In this document: positions 9,318 through 19,757 of the stretch, in pieces
Numbering within the stretch: position 1 is the stretch's first letter
Layout: every line of letters starts with the position of its first letter
Source of the DNA: Pontixanthobacter aquaemixtae
GTDB lineage: Bacteria > Pseudomonadota > Alphaproteobacteria > Sphingomonadales > Sphingomonadaceae
Direction: 5' to 3'
NCBI RefSeq assembly: GCF_009827395.1
Contig: NZ_WTYX01000001.1
Span: forward strand, 1,493,722 to 1,557,721
Length of the DNA stretch: 64,000 nucleotides
Notes under the pieces: model-generated
The model's database searches: none
What the model saw: only the letters and a program-made list of their open reading frames with translations
What the model was told of the DNA's origin: nothing
Translations under genes and position numbers: made by a program

Positions 9318-9623
9318 ATGACCGTCTATTTCGCTGCCGCCCGTACTCCGGCAAAGTCACCGCTTGCGCGCGCTTTCCAGCGCCGCGAATTGCCCACTGC
9401 GGCAAACGACAATCCCGGCGGCATTGATAGCGACCATTTGCTCCATTCGGCCTTGCGCCATTTTGCCAAGCACGGTCTGCGTGCGGCCGAAGAGGCACGC
9501 AAGGAAGCGGAGAAATCCTTCTTCGCAGGCGATCGGGAAAGCTATCAATGGTGGCTGGGCATTTGCCGAACGCTGGACCGGCGCATGGCCGCGCAAATCC
9601 AAAGCGGGAAAAGCCTCGGTTGA
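9318..9623 (+). CDS. Small conserved-type hypothetical protein
   Basis: 101 residues. The N-terminal 35 are basic and Pro-rich. The rest is likely helical and rich in Ala, Arg and aromatic residues (ALRHFAKHGLRAAEEARKEA, then YQWWLGICRTLDRRMA). No membrane segment or signal is seen and no family is assigned. It lies between the wall hydrolase and the Coq4-like gene on the same strand, but each gap holds at least 80 bases. A short hairpin CTGTGCT-aaggt-AGCACAG follows at 9629-9647. Confidence 0.65.
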   Translation: MTVYFAAARTPAKSPLARAFQRRELPTAANDNPGGIDSDHLLHSALRHFAKHGLRAAEEARKEAEKSFFAGDRESYQWWLGICRTLDRRMAAQIQSGKSLG

Positions 9624-9672
9624 TCAAACTGTGCTAAGGTAGCACAGCCAAATACCCGCCCGGGGATACTCA

Positions 9673-9701
9673 TTGACAAAAAATTAAGCATGTTCCAGAA
9701 T
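9673..9701 (+). promoter_or_regulatory. Promoter candidate abutting the Coq4-like start codon
   Basis: A perfect -35 box TTGACA (9673-9678) is followed after 17 bases by CAGAAT (9696-9701). Transcription would begin at about 9708, that is at the ATG at 9709, so the mRNA may be leaderless. Confidence 0.5.
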
Positions 9702-9708
9702 CTGGGGC

Positions 9709-10635
9709 ATGGCTACGTCGCCCGATCTGAGGTCGCACTCTGACCACACAACGCATGATCTGCGTGCACACGCACCATTCATGCTGCGCGAAAAGGGCGG
9801 CGACGAAGGCGAAACGCTGGGTCCCAATATCATTGCCCGCCGTACAAGCGACGGGGTGGAACGCTTGCCGATTGTTCACCCCGACAGACGCCGGCCAGAG
9901 TTTAATTTCACCAAAGCCTGGAAACATTTCAGTATCCTGGTGAAAGACAAGGACAGAACCGACGAACTATTCGGCGTGCTCGATGCTTTGCCGTGGCGTT
10001 CTGTTGGAGAAGAAGCGGCAAAGTTCATCGTCAGCGATCTGGGCCGCAAAATCTATCAGTCGGAACCCTATTTGCCCGATCTGCTCGATGATCATGCCTA
10101 TCTGCGGCAAATGCCCAAAGGCAGCTTCGCAGACGCCTATTGCAACTTCATGGAGGCAGAGGGCCTGACCGCCGCCGGCCTGATCGAAGAAGCCAACGTT
10201 ACGCGCAAGGATCTGGTCAAGCTTGAGGACGGCGTTGAATGGTACAATGACCGTCTTCGCGATACGCATGACATTCTTCACGTTCTGACCGGTTACGGGC
10301 GCGACACATTGGGCGAACAATGCGTGCTGGCCTTCCTGTTTGACCAGCGCCCCAGCCCCGGACATTTGTTCCTCGGTTGGGCGGGAACGCTGCTTATGAA
10401 AGCGAAGCTGAAGACCAAAGCACCGGTTCTTCGCGCCTTTCTGCAAGCACGCCGCAACGGTCGCAAGACGCAGCGCATTGTCGAGCAACCCATTCACGAA
10501 TTGCTGGCGCTTCCGCTGGAAGAAGTGCGCCGCAAGCTCAACATTCCGGAGCCGACCTATTATCTGGAAGCGCTCGAAACCTGGCGCAGCGAAGGTATCG
10601 ACCCGCATGCACTTCTGGGCAAAGAAGCGGCGTGA
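9709..10635 (+). CDS. Coq4-family ubiquinone biosynthesis protein
   Basis: 308-residue member of the Coq4 family. The motif THDILHVLTGYGRDTLGEQ carries the HDxxH and downstream Gly-Glu that define the family, around residues 185-205. Coq4 proteins support ubiquinone assembly; in bacteria the precise step is less settled. The first 60 residues are polar and lack a signal peptide, so it is probably cytosolic or membrane-peripheral. No Shine-Dalgarno precedes the ATG, consistent with the very close promoter. The next gene has a separate upstream region. Confidence 0.85.
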   Translation: MATSPDLRSHSDHTTHDLRAHAPFMLREKGGDEGETLGPNIIARRTSDGVERLPIVHPDRRRPEFNFTKAWKHFSILVKDKDRTDELFGVLDALPWRSVGEEAAKFIVSDLGRKIYQSEPYLPDLLDDHAYLRQMPKGSFADAYCNFMEAEGLTAAGLIEEANVTRKDLVKLEDGVEWYNDRLRDTHDILHVLTGYGRDTLGEQCVLAFLFDQRPSPGHLFLGWAGTLLMKAKLKTKAPVLRAFLQARRNGRKTQRIVEQPIHELLALPLEEVRRKLNIPEPTYYLEALETWRSEGIDPHALLGKEAA

Positions 10636-10768
10636 ACGTTCATTCCTTTGCCGGATTATAGGGCGATAGTACCGCTCAATTCTTGAAAATTTTCCAACGA
10701 ATTCATCTGCTTTTCGCGGAGATTATCTCGCGTTAACCACTCTGTGACCAATATTCTCTAGGCACAGG

Positions 10769-12739
10769 GTGGGCAGCAGCAGGAAAATATTCATTCTAAA
10801 CCCGAGAAATCTTCTGCCAGGCCGCTATGTGGATAACGCGGTTGACCAACAGGTTCGCAGAACTTTGGTCAGCTCTTTGTATGCCAGTCCACTGAGCCTG
10901 ATTACCGGAGCGGTCGCAACCGTTGCCGCAGCGATTGTCTCTGCCTGGGTTTCAGAGCTGTCTGCACTGTGGTTCGCTGCCTCAATTCTCGCAATGATCG
11001 CGACAATTCGGGTTATCGCTGCGCTGCGGCTTTCACCGGAGGCGGAAAGCACTTCGACCGCCATGCTCGAGGTCGTTTACGAAATTGGCGCATTCAGCTT
11101 TGCGCTCGCTCTCGGCACGACCGCAGCATACACAATCCTCAATGGCGCTGCCTCGCAGATACAAGTGCTGATGGTCGCCAATGCGCTGGGATATGGCATT
11201 GGTGTATCCGCGCGTAACGCCGGACGCCCGACAATTGCGATCGGGCAATTGGCGTTTTCCTGCATCCCCATCGCGATCGCATGCTTCCTGACGATGAAGA
11301 TCGAATTGGTTGCCCTAGGAATCACGATCTTGCTTCTGGTCCCGGCGCAGTCGCTCATTTCGCGCAATATTTTCGGCGTGCTGCGCGATTCAATCACCTC
11401 AGCAGAGCGCAACGCCGAAATGGCCGACAAGATGCGCAATCTGGCGCGAACCGACGTGGTCACCGGCCTTGCCAACCGTGCGGGTCTCAATTTCGATATC
11501 GTCGAAAAGCTGATGCATGTTGAAGATGACCAGATGCTGGCCTTGTTCTGGATGGATCTTGACCGGTTCAAGGAAGTCAACGACTTGCTGGGCCACCCCG
11601 TGGGCGACCGCGTACTCAGCGAAGTGGCCAAACGCCTCGATGAAATTTCACCAAAAGGCGCCACCGTTTCGCGCTTTGGCGGAGACGAATTTATCGTTTT
11701 CTGCGAAGTCAGCGACCGCAAGGAAAGCGAACGCTTGGCCAGCGAAATCCATGCCGAAATCATGCGCCCCTTCCGCATTGACGGAGAACGTCTGGAAATT
11801 GGTGCGTCAATCGGCGTCGCATTGCTGCCCGATGACGGGCTCGATTCTGATGCATTGATGCAGAATGCCGACCTTGCGCTCTATCACGCCAAGGTGAACG
11901 GCCGGAAGCAAACCTGCTTCTACAACCCGACAATGAGCCGCGATCTCGCTCGCCGCCGCGAAATTGAAGCGGAACTTCGCTCTGCGATCCAGAAGAACGA
12001 ATTGTCGATTTTCTTCCAGCCGATTGTCGATCTGGCAACCGGCCGCATCCGCACATTCGAAGCATTGGTCCGCTGGTTCCACCCTGAAAAGGGCGAATTG
12101 CGGCCCGACGAATTTATCCCCGTTGCGGAGGAAACCGGTGTTATCGTGACGCTGGGCAACTGGATTACCGCGCAGGCTGCAAAAGCAGCGGTGCAATGGC
12201 CCGAAGACGTAACCGTCGCGGTCAATCTCTCTCCCTTGCAGATCAAGGCACCAGGCGCGGCATTGGGTATCAAGAATGCGCTACGTGAGGCCGGCCTCGC
12301 TCCCGAACGGCTCGAGCTGGAAGTGACGGAAAGCCTGCTGCTCGACGACAATTACGCGACCGAGGCCTTTATCGAGGACCTGTCGCAGATCGGCGTCCGC
12401 TTTGCGTTGGACGATTTCGGCACCGGCTATTCTTCGCTGGGCTATATCCAGAAATACCCGTTCAAAAAGATCAAGGTCGATCGCAGCTTCGTATCCGGCC
12501 CGAATGTCGGCAAGAAAACCGACGCGATTATCCGCGCGGTTGCCGAACTCGGTTCCAAGCTCGAAATGGATATTGTTGCCGAAGGGCTTGAGACTATCGA
12601 ACAGGTCCGCACGGTTCGCGAGGCAGGCTGTACGCTCGGCCAGGGATATTATTTCAGCCGCGCGGTGCCCGATTATCTGGCAGCAATGTTGCTTGCTCAG
12701 GAAGCCGGCGCCGAAGAACCAAAGCGTGCGCTGGGCTAG
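10769..12739 (+). CDS. Membrane-bound GGDEF-EAL cyclic-di-GMP protein
   Basis: 656 residues. Several hydrophobic helices lie at about residues 35-200, followed by a GGDEF domain (motif GGDEF near residue 306) and a C-terminal EAL domain (EAL near residue 431). The GGDEF motif is intact, so it could make cyclic di-GMP, but the RxxD inhibition site expected five residues before it is absent. The EAL domain keeps FEALVRW, the Asn of AVNLSP, LELEVTES, LDDFGTGYSSL and AEGLE, so it is predicted to be an active phosphodiesterase. The start is GTG with only a weak ribosome site; the true start may differ by a few codons. Confidence 0.9.
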   Translation: MGSSRKIFILNPRNLLPGRYVDNAVDQQVRRTLVSSLYASPLSLITGAVATVAAAIVSAWVSELSALWFAASILAMIATIRVIAALRLSPEAESTSTAMLEVVYEIGAFSFALALGTTAAYTILNGAASQIQVLMVANALGYGIGVSARNAGRPTIAIGQLAFSCIPIAIACFLTMKIELVALGITILLLVPAQSLISRNIFGVLRDSITSAERNAEMADKMRNLARTDVVTGLANRAGLNFDIVEKLMHVEDDQMLALFWMDLDRFKEVNDLLGHPVGDRVLSEVAKRLDEISPKGATVSRFGGDEFIVFCEVSDRKESERLASEIHAEIMRPFRIDGERLEIGASIGVALLPDDGLDSDALMQNADLALYHAKVNGRKQTCFYNPTMSRDLARRREIEAELRSAIQKNELSIFFQPIVDLATGRIRTFEALVRWFHPEKGELRPDEFIPVAEETGVIVTLGNWITAQAAKAAVQWPEDVTVAVNLSPLQIKAPGAALGIKNALREAGLAPERLELEVTESLLLDDNYATEAFIEDLSQIGVRFALDDFGTGYSSLGYIQKYPFKKIKVDRSFVSGPNVGKKTDAIIRAVAELGSKLEMDIVAEGLETIEQVRTVREAGCTLGQGYYFSRAVPDYLAAMLLAQEAGAEEPKRALG

Positions 12740-12743
12740 GCCC

Positions 12744-12770
12744 GCGGCGATCCGCCGCCATCGGATTTTT
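12744..12770 (+). terminator. Probable terminator of the GGDEF-EAL gene
   Basis: GCGGCG (12744-12749) / CGCCGC (12753-12758), a tight GC hairpin followed after seven bases by five T residues. The gap before the T run makes it less than ideal. Confidence 0.5.
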
Positions 12771-12877
12771 GGCGAACCCGCACAGCCTGAACAAATCCTG
12801 CATCAACCCCGAATTCCGGCCCGAATCCAGACCTTTTCAGCGCCGCAAATGCAATTGCGAACTATTAGCAAAGATAG

Positions 12878-13989
<1,112 letters not shown>

Positions 13990-13990
<1 letters not shown>

Positions 13991-14574
13991 TGAAAGCCGC
14001 GTCCACACTTTTAGGCCTGTTACTGATGTCGCCCTGTGCTGCACCAGCATGGGCATCGGACGACGAGTATCGAACAGCGGCAGCCAGCACATCCGCATTT
14101 GTGGATTCTGTTAAAGAATGTTCTATGGGTCTGTCTGATCCAGAACAGTATCATCCGGTTTTGGAAGCGAAGGGCTGGCAACGCGTCTATGTGGTTTTGG
14201 AAGATGGACGTAAGCTTATATCGCCTCTCACCGAACGTAACATGTTCTTCAAAGATGATATTCACCTGACCTTGTCGCCAAAGTCTTCGGGCGAATTTTT
14301 TTACCGGAATTCTTGCTCGATTTCAGCTTATTTCGACCCCGAAACGGCGAAAGCAGAGGCGATCTCGGAAGAGTTGGACGCATACTTCGAAACCGAAAGG
14401 TCAGGCTTTGGAGGACGACGCTCATTCAAAAATGGTGCTGATTTGGCCCTATCCTTCACTCCCTCACTTATCGGCGAGAATCTCCACTTTTCCGTCGATA
14501 TCAAATTGAATGAGATCGAGAAGAGTCCCTCACAAACCACCAGAATTCCAGCGTCATCGCCTCAAGACAAGTAG
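13990..14574 (+). CDS. Secreted hypothetical protein between mdh and sucD
   Basis: 194-residue protein with a clean signal peptide (cleavage after AAPAWA, about residue 22) and no recognised domain. The mature part has two Cys residues and mixed polar sequence. The ATG overlaps the mdh stop; a GTG one codon earlier is an alternative. Base composition is visibly more AT-rich and codon choice less GC-biased than in mdh or sucD, suggesting later arrival. It occupies the position where sucC would be expected beside sucD. Role unknown; probably periplasmic. Confidence 0.7.
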
Positions 14575-14619
14575 CGCAAGACCTACTCATCTCAGGCAGT
14601 GCCAATTTAAGGAAATTGT

Positions 14620-15510
14620 ATGTCCATCCTCATTAACAAAAACACCAAAGTCATCACCCAGGGAATGACCGGCGACACCGGCACATTCCACACGCAGCAG
14701 GCGCTCGATTACGGGACGCAGATGGTCGCGGGTGTTACGCCCGGCAAAGGCGGAACCACGCATATCGGCCTTCCCAACTTCAACACCGTTCGTGAAGCAG
14801 TCGCTGAAACCGGCGCCACCGCATCCTGCATCTACGTTCCGCCACCATTTGCGGGCGACGCGATCTGCGAAGCGATTGATGCCGAGGTCGAGCTGATCAT
14901 CGCGATTACCGAGGGCATTCCGGTGCTCGATATGGTCCGCGTGAAGGCAGCGCTCGAAGGTTCCAAATCACGCCTGATCGGCCCCAACTGCCCCGGTGTT
15001 CTGACACCGGGCGAGTGCAAAATCGGCATTATGCCCGGCTCGATCTTCCAGAAAGGCTCAGTGGGCGTTGTCAGCCGCTCGGGCACGCTCACATACGAAG
15101 CGGTCCACCAGACAACCATGGTTGGCCTCGGCCAGACCACTGCAGTCGGCATCGGCGGCGATCCGGTGAACGGAACCAACTTTATCGACGTGCTCGACAT
15201 GTTCCTCGACGATGAGGAAACCAAGTCGATGATCATGATCGGCGAAATTGGCGGCAGCGCGGAAGAAGAAGCCGCGGCGTTCCTCAAGGCCGAAGCAGCC
15301 AAGGGCCGCAGCAAGCCGACCGTCGGCTTTATCGCTGGCCGCACAGCGCCTCCGGGCCGCCGCATGGGGCACGCGGGCGCGATTGTCTCGGGCGGCAAAG
15401 GCGGCGCGGATGACAAGATCGCGGCGATGGAAGATGCGGGCATCCGTGTCTCCCCCAGCCCCAGCGAGCTCGGCACAACGCTGGACGCGATGCTGAAGGA
15501 ATTGGCCTGA
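14620..15510 (+). CDS. sucD: Succinate-CoA ligase alpha subunit
   Basis: 296 residues. The family signatures are present: [17 protein letters not shown] at the CoA-binding start, [37 protein letters not shown] and the phosphohistidine site [14 protein letters not shown] near residue 245. With a SucC beta subunit it makes succinate plus ATP or GTP from succinyl-CoA. AGGA lies seven bases before the ATG. The beta-subunit gene is not in this window. A terminator-like hairpin follows immediately. Confidence 0.96.
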   Translation: MSILINKNTKVITQGMTGDTGTFHTQQALDYGTQMVAGVTPGKGGTTHIGLPNFNTVREAVAETGATASCIYVPPPFAGDAICEAIDAEVELIIAITEGIPVLDMVRVKAALEGSKSRLIGPNCPGVLTPGECKIGIMPGSIFQKGSVGVVSRSGTLTYEAVHQTTMVGLGQTTAVGIGGDPVNGTNFIDVLDMFLDDEETKSMIMIGEIGGSAEEEAAAFLKAEAAKGRSKPTVGFIAGRTAPPGRRMGHAGAIVSGGKGGADDKIAAMEDAGIRVSPSPSELGTTLDAMLKELA

Positions 15511-15513
15511 TTT

Positions 15514-15559
15514 GAACCGGGTGCCTTCCTCCCCAGGAGCACCCGGTTCGCCTCTTTTC
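15514..15559 (+). terminator. Terminator-like hairpin between sucD and sucA
   Basis: Perfect 11-base inverted repeat GAACCGGGTGC (15514-15524) / GCACCCGGTTC (15539-15549) followed by CTCTTTTC. It could end or reduce transcription from the mdh-sucD side before sucA. Confidence 0.7.
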
Positions 15560-15593
15560 AAATGCCGCACTGGCGGCGTCAAAGGTGACCCCA

Positions 15594-18449
15594 ATGGGTA
15601 ACGAAAGCCACGATTTTTCTCCCCCTGAAACTTGGGGCGATCCCTCTGCGGAAGCCCAGCAAGGTCCATCCTGGGACAATCCCCGCTGGCCGCTTGTTGG
15701 CGGCGAGAGCGAGGATGAATTCACGCAGGCGCTTGATCCGACGACAATGAAGCTCGCGGTTGAGCAAGCCGCGGCGAAAGCAGGCAAGGCGACCGATCCG
15801 AAAGCCATCGAAGAAGCAGCGGGCGATTCCATCCGCGCGATGCTGATGGTGCGGCTCTACCGCGTACGCGGGCATCTGGCCGCCAATCTTGATCCGCTGG
15901 GCCTGTCGCATCTTGATGAGCCCGAGGATCTGACTCTCGAATGGCACGGCTTTGCCGGACAGGAAGAGAAAGACGTCTATGTCGGCGGCGTGTTTGGCTA
16001 TGAATGGGTCAAAGTCCGCGAATTATACGATGTCCTTCGGCGCACATATTGCGGCAATGTCGGCCTCGAATATATGCATATTACCGACACTGACGAGCGC
16101 CGGTTCCTGCAAGACCAGTTCGAAAGCCCCGAAGACACCATCCAGTTCACCGATGAGGGCAAGAAAGCGATCCTTGCCTCGGTGATTCGCGGCGAGGAAT
16201 ATGAAAACTTCCTCGGCAAGAAATATGTCGGGACCAAACGGTTCGGCCTCGACGGTGGCGAATCGATGATCCCCGCGCTCGAAGCGGTGATCAAATATGG
16301 CGGCCAGCTGGGCGTGCGCGAGATTATCTATGGCATGGCGCATCGCGGGCGTTTGAATGTGCTCGCCAATGTGATGGCCAAGCCATACAAAGTGATCTTC
16401 CACGAATTTTCCGGCGGCAGCGCCAGCCCCGAAGATGTCGGCGGATCGGGCGATGTGAAATACCACCTCGGCACCAGCACCGACCGCGAATTTGACGGGA
16501 TCAGCGTACACATGTCGCTGGTTCCCAACCCGTCACATTTGGAAGCTGTCGATCCGGTCGTGCTTGGCAAAACGCGCGCGCAGCAGGCCATCCGCGATGA
16601 CCTTGCCGCCCACGCAGAAGTTCTGCCCGTTCTGATCCACGGCGATGCGGCCTTCGCAGGCCAAGGCGTTGTGTGGGAAAGCCTCAGCTTCTCTGGCATC
16701 AATGGTTACAACACCGGCGGCTGCCTGCACTTTATCATCAACAACCAGATCGGCTTCACCACCAGCCCGCGTTTCGCGCGCAGCTCGCCCTATCCCAGCG
16801 ATGTTGCGAAGGGTGTTCAGGCGCCCATCCTGCATGTGAATGGCGATGATCCTGAAGCGGTGACTTTTGCCTGCAAGCTGGCGATTGAATACCGCCAGAA
16901 GTTCAAGCGCGATATTGTGATCGATATGTGGTGCTATCGCCGCTTCGGACACAATGAGGGCGACGAGCCCAAATTCACCCAGCCGTTGATGTATGACGAA
17001 ATCCGTCAACATCCCAAAGTCAGCTATCTCTATTCGGACAAGCTGCTCGAAGAAGGCGTGATCGAAAGTGGAACCGCCCCGCAATTGCGCGAAGAATTCG
17101 AAGCGCTTTTGCAGGAAGAATTTGACGCGGCAAAAAGCTATAAAGCCAATCAGGCGGACTGGTTTGGCGGCCGCTGGGCGGGCCTGAGCAAGCCGGCCGA
17201 TGCGGAAGGCGCGCGGCGCAATGTCGAAACCGCGCTCGAGAAGAAGCTGTTTGACAGCCTTGGGCGTACGCTCACCACCGTTCCTGACGATCACGAGATC
17301 CACAAAACTCTGGGCCGCGTGCTCAAAGCGAAAGCCGAAATGTTCGACAAGGGCGAAGGTTTCGACTGGGCGACAGCAGAAGCGCTGGCGTTCGGCAGCC
17401 TTGTAACAGAAGGCTACGGCGTTCGCTTGTCCGGACAGGATTCGGGCCGCGGTACTTTCAGCCAGCGCCACGCTGTCTGGGTCGACCAGAAGACCGAAGA
17501 GAAATATATCCCGCTTTGCCAGCTGCCGCATGGCAAATTCGAAGTCTATGACAGCCCGCTGTCCGAATATGGCGTGCTCGGGTTCGAATATGGCTTCGCT
17601 ATGGCTGATCCCAAAACACTGGTGATGTGGGAAGCGCAATTCGGCGATTTTGCCAATGGCGCGCAAATCATGATCGACCAGTTCATCGCCAGCGGCGAAG
17701 CCAAATGGCTGCGCGCAAACGGGCTCGTGATGCTGCTGCCGCATGGGTACGAGGGCCAAGGGCCGGAGCACAGCTCGGCGCGGCTGGAGCGCTTCCTGCA
17801 GCTATGTGCGAATGACAATATCCAGGTGTGCAACATCACCACGCCGGCCAATTACTTCCACGTATTGCGCCGCCAGATGCACCGCGATTTCCGCAAGCCG
17901 ATGGTTATCATGACTCCGAAAAGCCTGCTGCGCCACCCGATGGCGAAAAGCAGCGCAGACGAGTTTATGGGCGAACATCACTTCATGCGGATCAAATCCG
18001 ACACGAAGGATATTGCCGATGACAAGATCAAACGGCTTGTCCTGTGTTCGGGCAAAGTCGCCTATGATCTGATCGAGAAGCGCGACGAAATGGGGATCGA
18101 AGATATCTCCATCGTGCGTATCGAACAGCTCTACCCCTTCCCCGGCGCACCGCTAACAACCCGCCTCAAGCGCATGAAAAACCTCGAGGAAATTGTTTGG
18201 TGTCAAGAAGAGCCGCAGAATAACGGCGCGTGGACCTTCGTCGATCGGCTGATCGAGAAGGCCGCCGCGGATGCGGGCAAAAATCTGCGCCCGATCTATG
18301 CCGGGCGCGAGCCAGCCGCTTCGCCCGCGACGGGTCTCGCCAAACGTCACGTCGCGCAGCAGGAAAGCCTGATCAGCGTCGCACTGGATCTCGCCAATGT
18401 TGGCAAGTCCGCCAAAGTCACAACGTCACGCCCCAAGAAGAAGGGCTGA
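15594..18449 (+). CDS. sucA: 2-oxoglutarate dehydrogenase E1 component
   Basis: 951-residue thiamine-diphosphate enzyme that decarboxylates 2-oxoglutarate and passes the succinyl group to E2. It shows the E1o hallmarks GMAHRGRLNVL, the cofactor motif from GDAAFAGQG to INNQIGF, and RRFGHNEGDEP. The C-terminal half contains RGTFSQRHAVW and LPHGYEGQGPEHSSARLERF. The ATG at 15594 is preceded by AAGG at a suitable distance; an in-frame GTG nine bases earlier is less likely. It is followed closely by sucB. Confidence 0.96.
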   Translation: MGNESHDFSPPETWGDPSAEAQQGPSWDNPRWPLVGGESEDEFTQALDPTTMKLAVEQAAAKAGKATDPKAIEEAAGDSIRAMLMVRLYRVRGHLAANLDPLGLSHLDEPEDLTLEWHGFAGQEEKDVYVGGVFGYEWVKVRELYDVLRRTYCGNVGLEYMHITDTDERRFLQDQFESPEDTIQFTDEGKKAILASVIRGEEYENFLGKKYVGTKRFGLDGGESMIPALEAVIKYGGQLGVREIIYGMAHRGRLNVLANVMAKPYKVIFHEFSGGSASPEDVGGSGDVKYHLGTSTDREFDGISVHMSLVPNPSHLEAVDPVVLGKTRAQQAIRDDLAAHAEVLPVLIHGDAAFAGQGVVWESLSFSGINGYNTGGCLHFIINNQIGFTTSPRFARSSPYPSDVAKGVQAPILHVNGDDPEAVTFACKLAIEYRQKFKRDIVIDMWCYRRFGHNEGDEPKFTQPLMYDEIRQHPKVSYLYSDKLLEEGVIESGTAPQLREEFEALLQEEFDAAKSYKANQADWFGGRWAGLSKPADAEGARRNVETALEKKLFDSLGRTLTTVPDDHEIHKTLGRVLKAKAEMFDKGEGFDWATAEALAFGSLVTEGYGVRLSGQDSGRGTFSQRHAVWVDQKTEEKYIPLCQLPHGKFEVYDSPLSEYGVLGFEYGFAMADPKTLVMWEAQFGDFANGAQIMIDQFIASGEAKWLRANGLVMLLPHGYEGQGPEHSSARLERFLQLCANDNIQVCNITTPANYFHVLRRQMHRDFRKPMVIMTPKSLLRHPMAKSSADEFMGEHHFMRIKSDTKDIADDKIKRLVLCSGKVAYDLIEKRDEMGIEDISIVRIEQLYPFPGAPLTTRLKRMKNLEEIVWCQEEPQNNGAWTFVDRLIEKAAADAGKNLRPIYAGREPAASPATGLAKRHVAQQESLISVALDLANVGKSAKVTTSRPKKKG

Positions 18450-18458
18450 GGAACAATT

Positions 18459-19661
18459 ATGGCTACTGAAATCAATGTCCCCACTCTCGGTGAATCGGTT
18501 ACCGAAGGCACCATCGGCGAATGGCTGAAACAGCCCGGCGATGCGGTTGCTGTTGATGAACCGATCGCAAGCCTCGAAACCGACAAGGTTGCGATCGAAG
18601 TCCCCTCGCCTGTTGCGGGCATTATCGGCGAGTTGAAAGCCGAAGTTGGCGATACGGTGGAAGTTGGCGCGGTCATCGCGACAGTGGAAGAAGGCGGCGC
18701 GCCCGCTGCAAAATCGGAAACGCCGGCCCCTGCCCCTGCATCCACACCGGCTGCAAGCGAAGCCAGCGATGCGTCGCAAACACTCTCGCCGGCTGTGCGC
18801 CGCGCGGTATTGGAGCATGGCGTTGACCCAACCACGATCAAAGGCACCGGCAAGGACGGCCGCCTGACCAAGGAAGATGTGATCGCTGCCGCAAAGGCAA
18901 AAGGCGATGACCCTGCCCCGGCGACGTCAAGCGAAGCACCGGCACCGGCCGCAACCGGTGCGCGCAACACAGAACGGGTGAAAATGACCCGTTTGCGCCA
19001 GACAATCGCCAAACGTCTGAAAGGCGCGCAGGAAAATGCTGCGCTGCTCACCACTTTCAACGATGTTGATATGACCGCGGTGATCGAAGCGCGGACCAAG
19101 TATAAAGACCTGTTCGCCAAGAAGCACGATATCAAGCTCGGCTTTATGGGCTTCTTCGCCAAGGCAGCGCATCTCGCGCTCAAAGACGTGCCCAGCGTCA
19201 ATGCACAGATCGACGGCGATGAAATCGTTTATCACGACTACGTCGACATTTCCGTGGCGGTCAGCGCACCCAACGGCCTGGTCGTTCCGGTTGTCCGCGA
19301 TGTCGACAAGAAGGGCTTTGCCCAGATCGAACAAGACATTGCCGATTTCGGCAAGCGCGCGCGCGATGGTACGCTGACCATGGAAGACATGTCGGGCGGC
19401 ACCTTCACCATTTCCAATGGCGGCGTGTTCGGATCGCTGATGTCCACCCCGATCATCAACCCGCCGCAAAGCGCCGTGCTCGGTCTGCACCGGATCGAAG
19501 ACCGCCCGGTTGTGGTCGATGGCGAAGTTGTGGTGCGCCCGATGATGTATATCGCGCTCAGCTATGACCACCGCCTGATTGATGGCCGCGAAGCAGTAAC
19601 CGCGCTGAAGATTATCAAAGAGGCAATCGAAGATCCGACGCGGATGCTGATTGATCTTTAA
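18459..19661 (+). CDS. sucB: Dihydrolipoyllysine succinyltransferase (2-oxoglutarate dehydrogenase E2)
   Basis: 400 residues in three parts. A lipoyl domain (1-77) carries the lipoylated Lys in [11 protein letters not shown] peripheral subunit-binding domain is centred on [16 protein letters not shown]. The catalytic domain ends with [10 protein letters not shown], which holds the active His and Asp. Ala/Pro-rich linkers join the domains. GAGGA precedes the ATG nine bases after the sucA stop. It forms the core of the 2-oxoglutarate dehydrogenase complex. Confidence 0.97.
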   Translation: MATEINVPTLGESVTEGTIGEWLKQPGDAVAVDEPIASLETDKVAIEVPSPVAGIIGELKAEVGDTVEVGAVIATVEEGGAPAAKSETPAPAPASTPAASEASDASQTLSPAVRRAVLEHGVDPTTIKGTGKDGRLTKEDVIAAAKAKGDDPAPATSSEAPAPAATGARNTERVKMTRLRQTIAKRLKGAQENAALLTTFNDVDMTAVIEARTKYKDLFAKKHDIKLGFMGFFAKAAHLALKDVPSVNAQIDGDEIVYHDYVDISVAVSAPNGLVVPVVRDVDKKGFAQIEQDIADFGKRARDGTLTMEDMSGGTFTISNGGVFGSLMSTPIINPPQSAVLGLHRIEDRPVVVDGEVVVRPMMYIALSYDHRLIDGREAVTALKIIKEAIEDPTRMLIDL

Positions 19662-19665
19662 TTGC

Positions 19666-19746
19666 CGTCACCCCAGCGAAAGCTGGGGTCTCGTGCCGCC
19701 AGGTACGACTTTGCTGAAGGAGATCCCAGCCTTCGCTGGGATGACG
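19666..19746. repeat. Paired-arm palindromic repeat between sucB and lpdA
   Basis: The left arm has CCCCAGC-gaaa-GCTGGGG (19671-19688); the right arm has CCCAGC-cttc-GCTGGG ending in ATGACG at 19746. Each arm folds by itself and the two can also pair. It resembles the btuF and rplO-rpmD elements. It fills nearly the whole sucB-lpdA spacer. Confidence 0.75.
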
Positions 19747-19757
19747 AGAGAAAACTT

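Noticed and set aside
16533-17771. Open frame of 412 codons antisense to sucA
   Set aside because: Shadow of a well-conserved TCA enzyme gene.
19662-19757. N-terminal extension of lpdA
   Set aside because: It translates a palindromic repeat and has no counterpart in the family; the ATG at 19758 gives the normal N-terminus.
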